Part shown: positions 11,234-21,184 of the stretch, piece after piece
Position numbering within the stretch: position 1 is the first letter of the stretch
Layout of the letters: every line of letters begins with the position of its first letter
Assembly (NCBI GenBank): GCA_030522415.1
Contig: CM060107.1
Span: 54,758,104-54,822,103, forward strand
DNA: 64,000 nucleotides
Direction of reading: 5' to 3'
Source: Channallabes apus
Taxonomy: Eukaryota > Chordata > Actinopteri > Siluriformes > Clariidae
The notes under the pieces: model-generated
What the model saw: the letters and a program-made list of their open reading frames with translations, nothing else
Told to the model about the DNA's origin: nothing
Databases searched by the model: none
Translations under genes and position numbers: made by a program

Positions 11234-11736
11234 ATGTGTGTGTCTAATGCTCTCACCCCCACAGCTAACCTTGAAGAGCTTCAGAGCTACAGTCACTCCA
11301 GGAGAGGAAACACTCTGGAGAAAAGCGGGATGTGTTTTGACAGAAGGGGTTTGGTACGACCCCAATCACAAGCCATGTCTACCTATAAAGCTATTTCTTT
11401 CTATGCTAAGTTGACACACGTGTAAGGACCATGTGTCAAAAGGGAGAATAAGCGATAGTATGTGCATTTGTGTTTTTAATAACATACTGTACTGTAGATA
11501 AAGGAATTAAGATGAAGCCAGAGCACACAAAAAGTAAAAGGACATTGTGAAGATGAAATGTTATGTTATTGTGCAAAACTCTTTGAGGATTTATTTTTAA
11601 TACAGGCCCACTGACAGTGCTCCTAATACCACAAACAGAAGTCAAAGTAGTGGAAACAGAGATGGGGGTACACGCCAGCCACCCCAAACATGTTCCAGAA
11701 CCTAAGAGAAAGCAACACAGAGGTCAACAAGGGTGA
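11234..11736 (+). pseudogene. Retroviral pol remnants (RNase H-integrase linker and integrase C-terminus)
   Basis: Near 11300-11420 the frame reads WRKAGCVLTEGVWYDP, then KPCLP and AKLTHV, resembling the segment between RNase H and integrase in fish gammaretrovirus-like pols. At 11602-11736 a separate 44-codon frame reads TGPLTVLLIPQTEVKV and ends VHASHPKHVPEP, the C-terminal integrase fold seen in this retroviral class. The integrase catalytic core and all of RT are missing between and before these pieces. Confidence 0.7.
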
Positions 11737-12041
11737 ACAGTGATGTGCTAGTAACCTCTCCTGTAAACCCCGACAGACCCTCACCTGCACGCAAAGTGCA
11801 TGGGTCAGAAGAACCAACTAGAGTGACAGAAACAACGCAGAACCACAACTCTCCACTCAAATTCATCACAACAATAAGTACACTACATTTGAGGACAACA
11901 CATGAAGAAATTGTAAGGTGTCAAAGTAGCAGTAGCACTGAGTAACATTGGTGACATACAGTATAAAAGTAATTAGAGTTAAAAGTAAGTGTTGTAACTA
12001 CTGACAGGATAGAAGACTGTTTTAGAGTACGGAGAATATTA

Positions 12042-13139
12042 GTGACTGAGATTATTCACACTACAGACATTGAATTAGCTGGACTGGACCCTTGGTTACA
12101 AATGAGAAAACACCCCAAAGCAATTTGGGTAACTTTAGGAATAATAATAGTTATGGTTACCCTGATGTGCCTACTTATTGAGAATTCGGAGAGAAACGGC
12201 GATGGTAAAGTCTATTTAACAAACTCAAGCCACATGCATTTAACTAGAATAAAGAGAAGAGACAGCATGATAAAAAGGCATAACACTAATCTCAATAGAT
12301 GTGCAGGGAAATTGGGAATGTGCCCTATCATTAGACATTGCTGATAATATAACAGACATACACAACCTCTTGTGTTGTGTATGCCATGTCATGTCCTCGG
12401 GCTGGGTAGCACTGCCCCTAAATAATGTCACAGCAGCAGAAGCAAATGCAGACACCACGTCTTGTATTATACCGATAACCACCATGGCCATCTTACAGAT
12501 ATCTGAATACTACAAACAAACAGGGAGGCCAAACCCAGCAGACCCTGAGTGTAATTATTCCAATAACCTATGTTTTGATGCCCCAGGGAGCTATTGTTCC
12601 CCATTGCCTGTTAAGAAATTTCAATTGGACAGGCTCATGTTATCCTGCATATGTAACTCCTAGTGTGTCAGTACACACAGAAAATCCGTGGGGGCCACGG
12701 ATGTCAGAGAATAGAAGAAAAAGAGATGTCCCTATTAAATTTCATGGTTACACTTTAGGAAACCCATGGACTAGCCCAGGAGCAAATGTAGGCTGGTCAC
12801 TCTTCCTCGGCGGAGGAACAGCTGTAGCCCTAAACAAGGTAAATGGTTTAGCATACATGTTACTAATACAAAAAAATGACACCGTAAAGGCCTTTCACGC
12901 CTTTCAATGACGATCATCAGAATATCAGCAACATCATAAACCACATGAAGAAGGCTTTGCAACCACCTCCCCAAGTAGAGTCTTGGATCTCGTGGTTAAC
13001 GCAATTATGGGGAGGCTGGGGTTATTGGCTGGTTTATAGTGTTCTACCAATTGGGATTATAATCTTGTTAGGCCTCTATATAACACCCTGTATTTGCAGA
13101 TGTATACAGGGACTAGTTCTGAACACAGTAAATTATTAA
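12042..13139 (+). pseudogene. Retroviral env relic, truncated
   Basis: A first frame (12042-12344) has a hydrophobic segment (VTLGIIIVMVTLMCLLI) suited to an env leader or signal anchor. Surface-like sequence with N-glycosylation motifs (NVT, NWT) follows in shifted frames to about 12700. A basic RRKR motif near 12714-12725 is a furin-type cleavage site. Soon after it a glycine/alanine-rich stretch follows, then the frame stops at 12910. A C-terminal frame (12945-13139) keeps a tryptophan-rich stretch, a membrane anchor (PIGIIILLGLYI) and a CICRC tail. Most of the transmembrane-subunit ectodomain is gone. Confidence 0.75.
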
Positions 13140-13530
13140 ATGTTAAGACAGACTGACAACATAAAACGGAAAACGGACTGGGACGACCCGACTTCTGACA
13201 GAGTTCAAAATTCCGGTGACTATCATTTTGAATGTTTAGATCATGATATGGAAGAAGACATAATGTAAATCTTTAGAGAAATGTCAAGCATGTATATTTA
13301 AGTAGGTTGCAAAAAATTTTTTTATGCTTTTGTGTCAGGGGTCTGTCCCCATAAAGACAGCTGCAGTGTCCTCTGTGTGCATTAGAGTGCTAGTGATGAT
13401 GATGTTGTTAAAAACCCAGGTTGGAGAGACAATATCTGATGAAATTTACCTAATGCATAGCTTATTAGTATTGTTTTGAATTGTAGAATTAAAATATTTA
13501 GGTTGTCATAGAATGACAAAAGTGGGAAAT

Positions 13531-13958
13531 TGTAATGGAAAAATCATATTTTAATTATGTATTAATTCTGATCCTTGCAGTAAGTGTGTAACGTAGACGT
13601 TAGAAGTTTGAACTTGTTTGTCGAGGCTTAGAGACATAAGGCCGAGAACAGAATAGAAACAACCTGATTGTAGTTGTCCCTGAATAAATGATAAGGTATG
13701 GACATCTAGTCTGGGGCAGATAAAGAGTCATGAGTTTGAATGTAGGAACTTCACGTACGGGGCGTTGATTATGTTAGCAGAGATGTTTGTGTATAAAATA
13801 GGTCAGCTAGAGAAAGAGATCACCTTTCTCTATGCTGCAACTGTTTGCTGTATGAGACTGGTCCTTCTGCAGAAGTTTAAAATAAAACCTTTGTTACTTT
13901 GCTCTTACCCAGTGTATGGATTACTTGTCTTTATATTGGTTTCAGAATTTCCACCACA
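13531..13958 (+). repeat. 3' LTR of the endogenous retrovirus
   Basis: Same length as the 5' LTR with two substitutions. TATAAA is at 13792-13797 and AATAAA at 13881-13886. It is preceded by the purine run AAAAGTGGGAAA and followed by the ACAT target duplication. Confidence 0.95.
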
Positions 13959-14374
13959 ACATCCTTCATACATACAGTACATACATTCATCAGTTTCCTA
14001 AATGGAATATACACAAAATAATTTAACTGTGCTGTAAGGTACATGTGACAAATAACTGAATCTTAACCATAAAGGATTTAACAATGTATGATTTTCTGAC
14101 CACAGAGAATCATACTATAGTCATAATTTCAATGAAACAGATTTTAAAGATAACATTGCCATAAAAATTTTATAATACAATAACATGTATTAAAGGCACA
14201 CTTGGAGTAATCTTGCTAAAATATACATTTGCTTCCATACTGTATGTGTCTCTTTTTCAATTTATTTAATTTATATGTTTATACAGCAATGTATGTAAAT
14301 GATCGAACCTAAGTCTAAACTCGGTGATGTAAAAGATTTAACTTGAAAGATTTGTCACAGTTCGAATCAATAAG

Positions 14375-15203
14375 GGGCAGTGGTGGCTCAGTGTGAAGGG
14401 GCAGTGGTGGCCCAGTGTGAAGGGGCAGTGGTGGCTCAGTGTGAAGGGGCAGTGGTGGCCCAGTGTGAAGGGGCAGTGGTGGCTCAGTGTGAAGGGGCAG
14501 TGGTGGCCCAGTGTGAAGGGACAGTGGTGGCCCAGTGTGAAGGGGCAGTGGTGGCCCAGTGTGAAGGGACAGTGGTGACCCAGTGTGAAGGGGCAGTGGT
14601 GGCCCAGTGTGAAGGGGCAGTGGTGGCCCAGTGTGAAGGGGCAGTGGTGGCCCAGTGAGAAGGGGCAGTGAAGGGGCAGTGGTGGCTCAGTGTGAAGGGG
14701 CAGTGGTGGCCCAGTGTGAAGGGGCAGTGGTGGCCCAGTGTGAAGGGGCAGTGGTGGCTCAGTGTGAAGGGGCAGTGGTGGCCCAGTGTGAAGGGGCAGT
14801 GGTGACCCAGTGTGAAGGGGCAGTGGTGGCTCAGTGTGAAGGGACAGTGGTGGCCCAGTGTGAAGGGGCAGTGGTGGCCCAGTGTGAAGGGGCAGTGGTG
14901 GCCCAGTGTGAAGGGACAGTGGTGACCCAGTGTGAAGGGGCAGTGGTGGCCCAGTGTGAAGGGGCACTGGTGGCCCAGTGTGAAGGGGCAGTGGTGGCCC
15001 AGTGTGAAGGGGCAGTGGTGGCTCAGTGTGAAGGGACAGTGGTGGCCCTCCAGTGTGAAGGGGCAGTGGTGGCTCAGTGTGAAGGGGCAGTGGTGGCTCA
15101 GTGTGAATGGGCAGTGGTGGCTCAGTGTGAAGGGGCAGTGGTGGCTCAGTGTGAAGGGGCAGTGGTGGCTCAGTGTGAAGGGGCAGTGGTGGCTCAGTGT
15201 GAA
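14375..15203 (+). repeat. 24-bp minisatellite derived from a SINE head
   Basis: About 34 tandem copies of GGGGCAGTGGTGGCTCAGTGTGAA with a few variants (GGCTCA/GGCCCA, one truncated unit near 14655). It runs directly into a SINE whose first bases match the unit. Open frames of 8-residue repeats on both strands are by-products of a period divisible by three. Confidence 0.95.
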
Positions 15204-15481
15204 GGGGGAGTGGTGGCTCAGTGTGTTAAGGCTCTGAGTTACGGATCGGAAGATTGGCGGTTTGAGCCCCAGCTCCGCCATGTTGCCACTGTGGGGCCCT
15301 TGAGCAAGGCCCTTAACCCTGTCTGCTCCAGGGGTGCTGTAAAATGGCTAACCCTGCACTCTGACTCCTGCCTACTAACAAGAAGCTGGGATATGCCAAG
15401 AATTAAGCATATCGTACTGTATATGACTGTTGTATGTGACAAATAAAATTTGGATTCATTTATTTGGATTTGGATTGGATT
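15204..15481 (+). mobile_element. tRNA-derived SINE attached to the minisatellite
   Basis: The head holds TGGCTCAGTGTGTTAAGGC (A-box-like) and GGTTTGAGCCCC (B-box-like). The body holds GGGCCCTTGAGCAAGGCCCTTAACC, split here across 15295-15320. The 3' end, TATGTGACAAATAAAATTT, is a tail shared with an L2-like fragment at 63.66 kb. The 14375-15480 block is flanked by AATCAATAAG and GATTCATAAG, an imperfect target duplication. Confidence 0.85.
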
Positions 15482-15541
15482 CATAAGGAAATGTGCTTCA
15501 ATTTATCTGTATACTTCAGATTATAAAACAGCACAGCTTCA

Positions 15542-17119
15542 TTACTTTGGATCACACAGCCTGATAATTGGTCCAGATTCAGACCAACCACACCTGTAGT
15601 ACCCAAACCCAGCGTACAGAGGCTGAGTGAATGTGGTGCGGACTCTGTGGAGGAGCTTCATCGTGTCAGAGACGCTGTAGAAGGACAGAGTTCCTGCACT
15701 GTGATCCACATACACTCCTATTCTGGAGGGTGATGGAGCTGTGAAATCAGTCCCAATGTTGTTGTGATAGAAACAGCCAAAAGATTCAGAGGGAAACTCC
15801 AGACTCCAGGCCTGATCGGTAAGTGCAAAAGCACACTCCACACCCTCTCCTTTCCTGTTGATCCCCTTACATACGACTGCTATGGCCACACCTATATCAC
15901 TTTCCCACTCCACCTCCCAGTAACAGCGTCCACTTATGCTCTCCTTACTCAACACTTGATACCAGGACTCAAATCTCTCTGGATGATCAGGATACTGCTG
16001 CTCACTCACACTGTATTTCACAGCTCTGTTGTTCTCAGACAGAATGACTTTACAATGTGCCGTGTTGGGATCCAGAGTCAGAGATGAGAAATCTGGAATA
16101 AAATCATCAAATTCAAAGTTTTTTCATTTAATTAAAGAAATATAATGTGAATATAATGTATTCATGTAAACATTTCATGGTTAAGATTGTGGTATTTTCT
16201 GTACTTGAGAGAAAAAAAATATATATATATATAAACAATACAGCAGGTGTGTGACCTACATTCCAGAAACTCGTCTCTGCTCTGTGGCTCTGTGAGTAAA
16301 CTCTGAGCGTCCTCTACTGTGGAGACAGAAATTAAGAGGTCAGACGGTAAAATCTTTAAAATCAGACATGAAGACTGAAGTTTCTCAGCTCTAACACTCT
16401 ATTCACATCAGCAGTTCATCATCAAGACTCGAAAAAGGCAAGTGTTCAGAGCTTTGGTGCTCAGGAAGAGTAAAGACCTCCAACATGGAGTAGCTCCTCT
16501 TACCATATTCCTCAAGTGTCTTCTTTAGATCTGAGAGAGAATTCAACACTCCATCAAATGAGAGATTTTGATGGACACTGATACTGGATATTCGAGAATC
16601 TGGTCTTTCGGATGTGAGCGATTGATGTCCAGAAGCTAAAGCCTACAGAAAGCAGATTAAAGTTAGGAGCCACTTATGATGTCAGACAGGGATATTTAAT
16701 GTTGTCTTGATGAGTACAGACTCAGTGAGCACTGTCTGGCCCTAGAGACGGGGTGACAGACAGACCTGGCTGCTCTGAGAGAAGAGACTGTGCCAGCGGT
16801 GCAGGTTCAACAAAATAGAGACAGAGCTGCACTTCCTCACTGAATGCCTAAAATATCATCAAATTCACACTGAATTCTTCAACAAATTCATCCGCAACTT
16901 CAACTGCCTCCCTGATCCCGACAAACTACCCCACCTACTGGGGGAACACAGGGAGAGAACACACTAGCAGCACAATACACACACACACACACACAGAAAC
17001 AGCTGTGTCTGTAGATCAGACAGTGAGATTTACCTTCGGAAGATTAAAAAGCTCCTCCTCCAGTTGCTCCACAAGTCGTCCAGCTCGATACGCCACTGGT
17101 ATCTGTGCACTCAGCTGTT

Positions 17120-17157
<38 letters not shown>

Positions 17158-18136
17158 ATTTAAAGCTCATCTATCATTCCCTCTCTTACTGCGACACTAA
17201 ATGTCTCCATGTTGTCCATGTTGTGTGTGTTTCTAGGAGCAGCTCTGTCTCTGCTCACTGCTCACCTTTATAGTGTTCACAGCCTGTTTCAGCCATTATA
17301 AATTATGAAAGGATGAATATTAATGGCAGAAAAATAGTTAAAGTTCAGGTATTCTCTCTTGCATGGACTAGTTTAATTTAGGTTGAAAAATGGGTGTTGG
17401 CCGAGTAAACATTAACTCAACTGATCTGATTATAAAGAACACAGAGTAGGAATACAGTTACTTAAAATGTGATCAATTTTACTCTTTAATCTTCATTTAA
17501 ACCTCGTAACTGACAAAAATGAGAAATATCATTAGGACGAGTTCTCACCTGCTTCTTAGCTCTTTCTGCTACATCTACGTCATGGCCTTTATGTTTATCC
17601 AACATGCATAATGAGCAAATAGAACTTTGATCAGTACGGCAGTAGATCTCAATCAGCTTGTGATGTTCAGAGCAGATCTCCTCTTGGAGTTTTTCTGAAG
17701 CTTCAACTAATGTGTGTTTTTTCAAAACAGGAACTTCTAGATGAGGTTTCAGATGAGTTTCACAAAGAGAAGCTAAACACGTCAGACAGGACTTGGGGGC
17801 TTTGCGTTTTCTTCCTACGCAGAAATCACACTCCACATCTCCAGGTCCAGCATAACAGTGAGCAGGAGAAGCAGCTTGGACTTCAGGCTTCTTCTTCAGT
17901 TTCTCCACCACTTCAGCCAGCATGTTGTTTCTGCGTAGAACAGGCCTTGGAGTGAAAATGCATCTGCACTGAGGACATCTGGAAGCACTAATATGATCCT
18001 CCTGATCCCAGCAGCCATTAATACACACCTTACAGAAACTGTGACCACAGTGGAGAGTCACCGGATCCTTCAGGAGATCCAGACACACTGGACAGATGAA
18101 CTGGTGCTGATCTACTGAAATACTGGCCTCGTCCAT
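15542..18136 (-). CDS. finTRIM-type RING/B-box/B30.2 protein, gene 1
   Basis: Predicted E3 ubiquitin ligase of the fish-expanded TRIM (finTRIM, TRIM25-like) group. Exons on the minus strand: 17549-18136, 17266-17283, 17034-17114, 16504-16642, 16260-16316, 15542-16092. All have AG/GT borders and join in one frame of 1434 nt (477 aa). I start at MDEASISV, not six codons upstream, because finTRIMs start at this motif. Residues 15-57 form a C3HC4 RING (C15-x2-C18, C30-x-H32, C35, C38, C54, C57). B-box 1 (about 108-140) and B-box 2 (EEICSEHHKL to DKHKGHD) follow. The coiled-coil is very short (exon 3 encodes 27 residues). The last exon is PRY-SPRY (LDPNTAHC to RLCDPK). The 18-nt exon 2 (AVNTIK) is uncertain; skipping it keeps frame. 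A LINE scrap lies in intron 3. Confidence 0.85.
16725..16978 (+). mobile_element. LINE ORF2 C-terminal fragment in TRIM gene 1 intron
   Basis: The plus strand encodes a C-x2-C-x9-H-x4-C zinc-binding tail (starting RLCQRCRFNKIETELHF) followed by LPDPDKLPHLLGEH and a stop at about 16966, typical of the end of LINE proteins. One in-frame stop precedes it. The paralogous intron of TRIM gene 2 lacks this block, so it inserted after duplication. Confidence 0.6.
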
Positions 18137-18159
18137 TTTCCTGAAGTCACACACTGAGA

Positions 18160-19335
18160 GAGAGAGAGATTTGTTTAGTTTTCTCTGTAATGACGGTTAC
18201 TTCCTGGTTCTTTATGTGAGTGAGTGAGAGAGGCGGGAGCACAATGACGGAAAGGTCATGAACACTCCTCTGTTAACTATTTCATCTCTCTTCAGTACAG
18301 AACTATAAATTATGTAGATAACTGTAGGGACTAGCACTCTACCTTAAATGTAGCTGTTAATCAGTTACCTTCCAGCAAACGGCGCTATGCTGACAACATT
18401 ATCTCTCTCTGTGGTACAAAGCAGCTGGAAGCATGACCTGGTCAAAAGAGGAAACCCAGATGGCTTTTACCAACCACGACCTCAAATGGTACAAATCAGC
18501 AAGCCATTGAAGTAGAAAGAGACAGTTTCAAAACACCAACAAACAAGAGAGAAGCAGTTACACCTCAAACAGTATGAATCAGCAAGCAACTCCCTTGAAT
18601 GAGGAAGAAGAGTCGCCATCGTTAACCAGGCAACCAACAACTCACCGAAAAGCTTTCCCGAAAGACGTCATCTCTACCTCAGCACATCAACCAATCAAAC
18701 AAGCTTCATACCTCGCTGAAAATTGGTGCTCGATTCATAACAAAACCGTTAGATTAAAAGGCTCTGCTTTTTTTACTTTTCCAGGTCTAGTAAACAGTAT
18801 TAGAAGAACTTTGTTAACTTTCACCCTCCAAACTGTTTGTCTGTGTGTGTGCGTGTGTTTTTAAGTAGCGTAGTTTCATGTATCGTAGATTAGTCAAATA
18901 AATTATTGTTTCTTTATAGAGAACTGTTGTCTTGGTCATGTATTTTAAAGTTTAAACATTTGCCCAGATCTTGTTACCTTGTTCATAATTAGTAAATACC
19001 AGATTTTGTGTTATCATCAATGGCCATGTGATAAGCAGAATTGGTAAGATACACTAAATCGTGCTAAACGCTAGATGGGTAAATGGGTAGTCAGTGAAGT
19101 GTATGCTATAAATATTAAATCAATAGGAAAATTAACCTGAATCTTTAAAGGTTCGATTCACGTCTGACCCAGAGCTGAAACTCTACATAATAACAGTGGA
19201 GATGCCATGGCATTGAAACCCTACATAACTTATTAGGATTGAGCTTATGAAACATACAGAATGGGTGTTAATGTTTTTTTTTCCACTAACACATCAAGCA
19301 AATCTTTCAGGCACTGTTTATTACAATAGTTACAG
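18160..19335. other. Upstream region of TRIM gene 1, no further gene recognised
   Basis: The first ~200 bp (18160-18310) resemble 25840-26010 upstream of TRIM gene 2, including CGTTACTTCCTGG-like and GGCGGGAGCACAATGACGG motifs, so this is likely the shared promoter. The rest is A+T-rich with no convincing coding sequence. Confidence 0.5.
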
Positions 19336-19336
19336 T

Positions 19337-19636
19337 TTAATTGACAGGGATAGCCGCCTTGTGCCTTGGTCTGGGGGGGTAGCGTGGCGCTGAGTGGGGT
19401 ATAGAACCGCTACTAAGTAGATAAATAATACAGTATTTGTTTAAAAATAAATAAATTTTAAGATAATTCCATTTTGCGGGAGTCCCGCGATTAATGTTAT
19501 TCTCCCGCATCCCGCACATACATGAGGACCTTCCCGCCCGCACCCGCATTCACCCATCAAATTTTGTCCCGCGCCGCACTCCGTGCGCTGGGTCCCGCGG
19601 GTCACGCGGTACTCCCGCGGGAGTGCAGGCCTCTAC
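19337..19636. mobile_element. GC-rich transposon-end fragment with CCCGC motifs
   Basis: Dense CCCGC/GCGGG motifs end in GCGGGAGTGCAGGCCTCTAC, which resembles the termini of vertebrate hAT-like elements. The other end was not found, so only a fragment is called. Confidence 0.45.
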
Positions 19637-20107
19637 CTGAGACTCTTTTGTGTTTTTGTTTATTGGGCTTCATTTCTCCAGATGCACCTCGGTAAGTTGA
19701 TGGGAGCACTCACCTGAACCGAGGTGGCTCATTAGTTTTGTTTTAGCCTGCTTAAGTTAAGTTACTTGGTCTTGCATCTGTTTTGTTAAACTGCTGTCTC
19801 CATTATTCTCCTGTTATTTTGCAGTTTTGGTAAAGCTGTTTTGTTCATAGTTTCAAGTTTAGTCTGTTCATGCCTAGTTACTTGTGTTTGTTTGTTTTCT
19901 TTGCTAAGATGTTCATTTAATCTCTTTTTCTATTTATTTAATTTATATGTTTACACAGCAATGCAAATGATTGGACAAACCTAAGTCTAAACTCAGTTAT
20001 GTAGTGGTTTAATGATTTAACTTTCAAGATTTGTCACAGTTGGGATCAATAAGGAAATGTGCACCAATGTATCTGTATACTTCAGAATATAAAACAGCAC
20101 AGCTTCA

Positions 20108-20652
20108 TTAGTTTGGATCACACAGCCTGATAATTGATTCAGACCCACCACACCTGTAGACCCCAAACCCAGTGTACAGAGGCTGAGTGAATGTGGTGTG
20201 GACTCTGTGGAGGAGCTTCATCGTGTCAGAGACGCTATAGAAGGACAGAGTTCCTGCACTGTGATCCACATACACTCCTATTCTGGAGGATGATGGAGCT
20301 CTGACATCAGTCTCAATGTTGTTGTGATAGAAAGAGATGGAAGACACAGAGGGACACTCCAGACTCCAGGACTGATTGGTACAAGAAAACCTACACGCGT
20401 CACCCGCTCCTTGTCTTTCGATCCCCTTATATACGACTGCAATGGCCACACCTATATCACTTTTCCACTCCACCTCCCAGTAACAGAGTCCACACACACT
20501 CTCCTTACTCAACACCTGCGGCCAGTAGTCAAATCTCTCTGTATGATCAGGATACTGCTGCTCGCTCCTACTGTATCTCACCGCTCTGTTCTTCTCAGAC
20601 AGAATGAGGTCACAATGTGTCGTATTGGGATCCAGAGTCAGATAACAAAAAT
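20108..20652 (-). CDS. Orphan PRY-SPRY (B30.2) exon of a TRIM gene
   Basis: A single open exon (545 nt) with an AG acceptor next to 20652 and a TAA stop at 20108. It encodes a full B30.2 domain beginning DFCYLTLDPNTTHC and ending RLCDPN, in the same phase as the terminal exons of the two intact TRIM genes. No 57-nt linker, coiled-coil or RING exon precedes it: a SINE (20685) and a Gypsy copy (21185) occupy that space. It is either a partial gene copy or an alternative last exon for TRIM gene 2, 2.3 kb upstream on the same strand. Its downstream flank (19920-20107) matches that of gene 1, showing it came from tandem duplication. Confidence 0.7.
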
Positions 20653-20684
20653 CTAAAAAAAAATCACCAAATAAAAAAATTGTA

Positions 20685-21056
20685 GGGCGGTGCGGTGGTG
20701 TAGTGGTTAACACTGTCGCCTTGCACCTCCAGGGTCTGGGTTCGATTCCCGTCTCTGTGTGCATGGAGTTTGCATGTTCTCCCCGTGCTTGGTGGGTTTC
20801 CTCCGGGTACTCTGGTTTCCTCCCACAGTCCAAAGATATGCAGGACTAAATTAGGCTAATTGGCGTTACTAAATTGCCCGTAGTGTGTGATTGGGTGTGT
20901 GAGTGTGTGTATGTGTGTGTGCCCTGCGATGGATTGGCACCCTGTCCAGGGTGTACCCCGCCTAGTGCCCGAAGTCTCCTGGGATAGGCTCCAGGTCCCC
21001 CGCGACCCTGAACACAGGATTAAGCGGTATAGAAAATGAATGAATGAATGAATGAA
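20685..21056 (+). mobile_element. Full-length Mermaid-type SINE
   Basis: Complete copy: head GGGCGGTGCGGTGGTGTAG with A-box-like TAGTGGTTAACAC and B-box GGTTCGATTCC, body with TGGAGTTTGCATGTTC and CAAAGATATGCAG, tail (ATGA)n. Near-matching AATAAAAAAAT(T)GTA on both sides is the target duplication. This is the best reference copy in the window. Confidence 0.92.
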
Positions 21057-21184
21057 TAAAAAAATGTAACTTTTAATTTGCAGAATATAATATAAATATA
21101 CTGTAATTTCATGTTTCAGATGGTGATATTTTCTGTACTTGCACGAGTGTGTGAGAGAAAATCATGAAATCATGAAATCATGAA

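Larger units (their letters stand above)
7954..13958 (+). mobile_element. Endogenous retrovirus, recently inserted and internally defective
   Basis: Two 428-bp LTRs (7954-8381, 13531-13958), TG...CA bounded, flank a 5.15 kb interior. The provirus is bracketed by ACAT at 7950-7953 and 13959-13962, a 4-bp target duplication as in gammaretrovirus-like integration. A polypurine tract precedes the 3' LTR (13517-13530). The interior keeps a gag start, scraps of pol and a truncated env, in retroviral order. The LTRs differ at two positions, so insertion is recent. The reading frames are broken and much of pol is missing. Closest overall type is a fish gammaretrovirus-like ERV, judged from integrase and env motifs. 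Confidence 0.93.

Noticed and set aside
14375..15203. CRISPR-like array
   Set aside because: Head-to-tail units with no unique spacers, in a fish genome; it is a minisatellite.
14338..15446. Long open frames of AVVAQCEG, KGQWWPSV or HHCPFTLG repeats on both strands
   Set aside because: A 24-bp tandem repeat stays open in several frames at once; there is no start context or splice support.
17710..17955. Plus-strand open frame over the TRIM RING exon (also at 25389-25634)
   Set aside because: It is antisense shadow of the conserved RING/B-box exon.
18136..18154. Upstream ATG (MCDFRK) as the start of TRIM gene 1
   Set aside because: The next Met begins MDEASISV, the usual finTRIM start; the six extra codons are likely 5' UTR, as in gene 2.
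20685..20760. tRNA gene
   Set aside because: A- and B-box-like motifs are present, but the sequence continues as a SINE with an (ATGA)n tail and target duplication, and no cloverleaf is formed.
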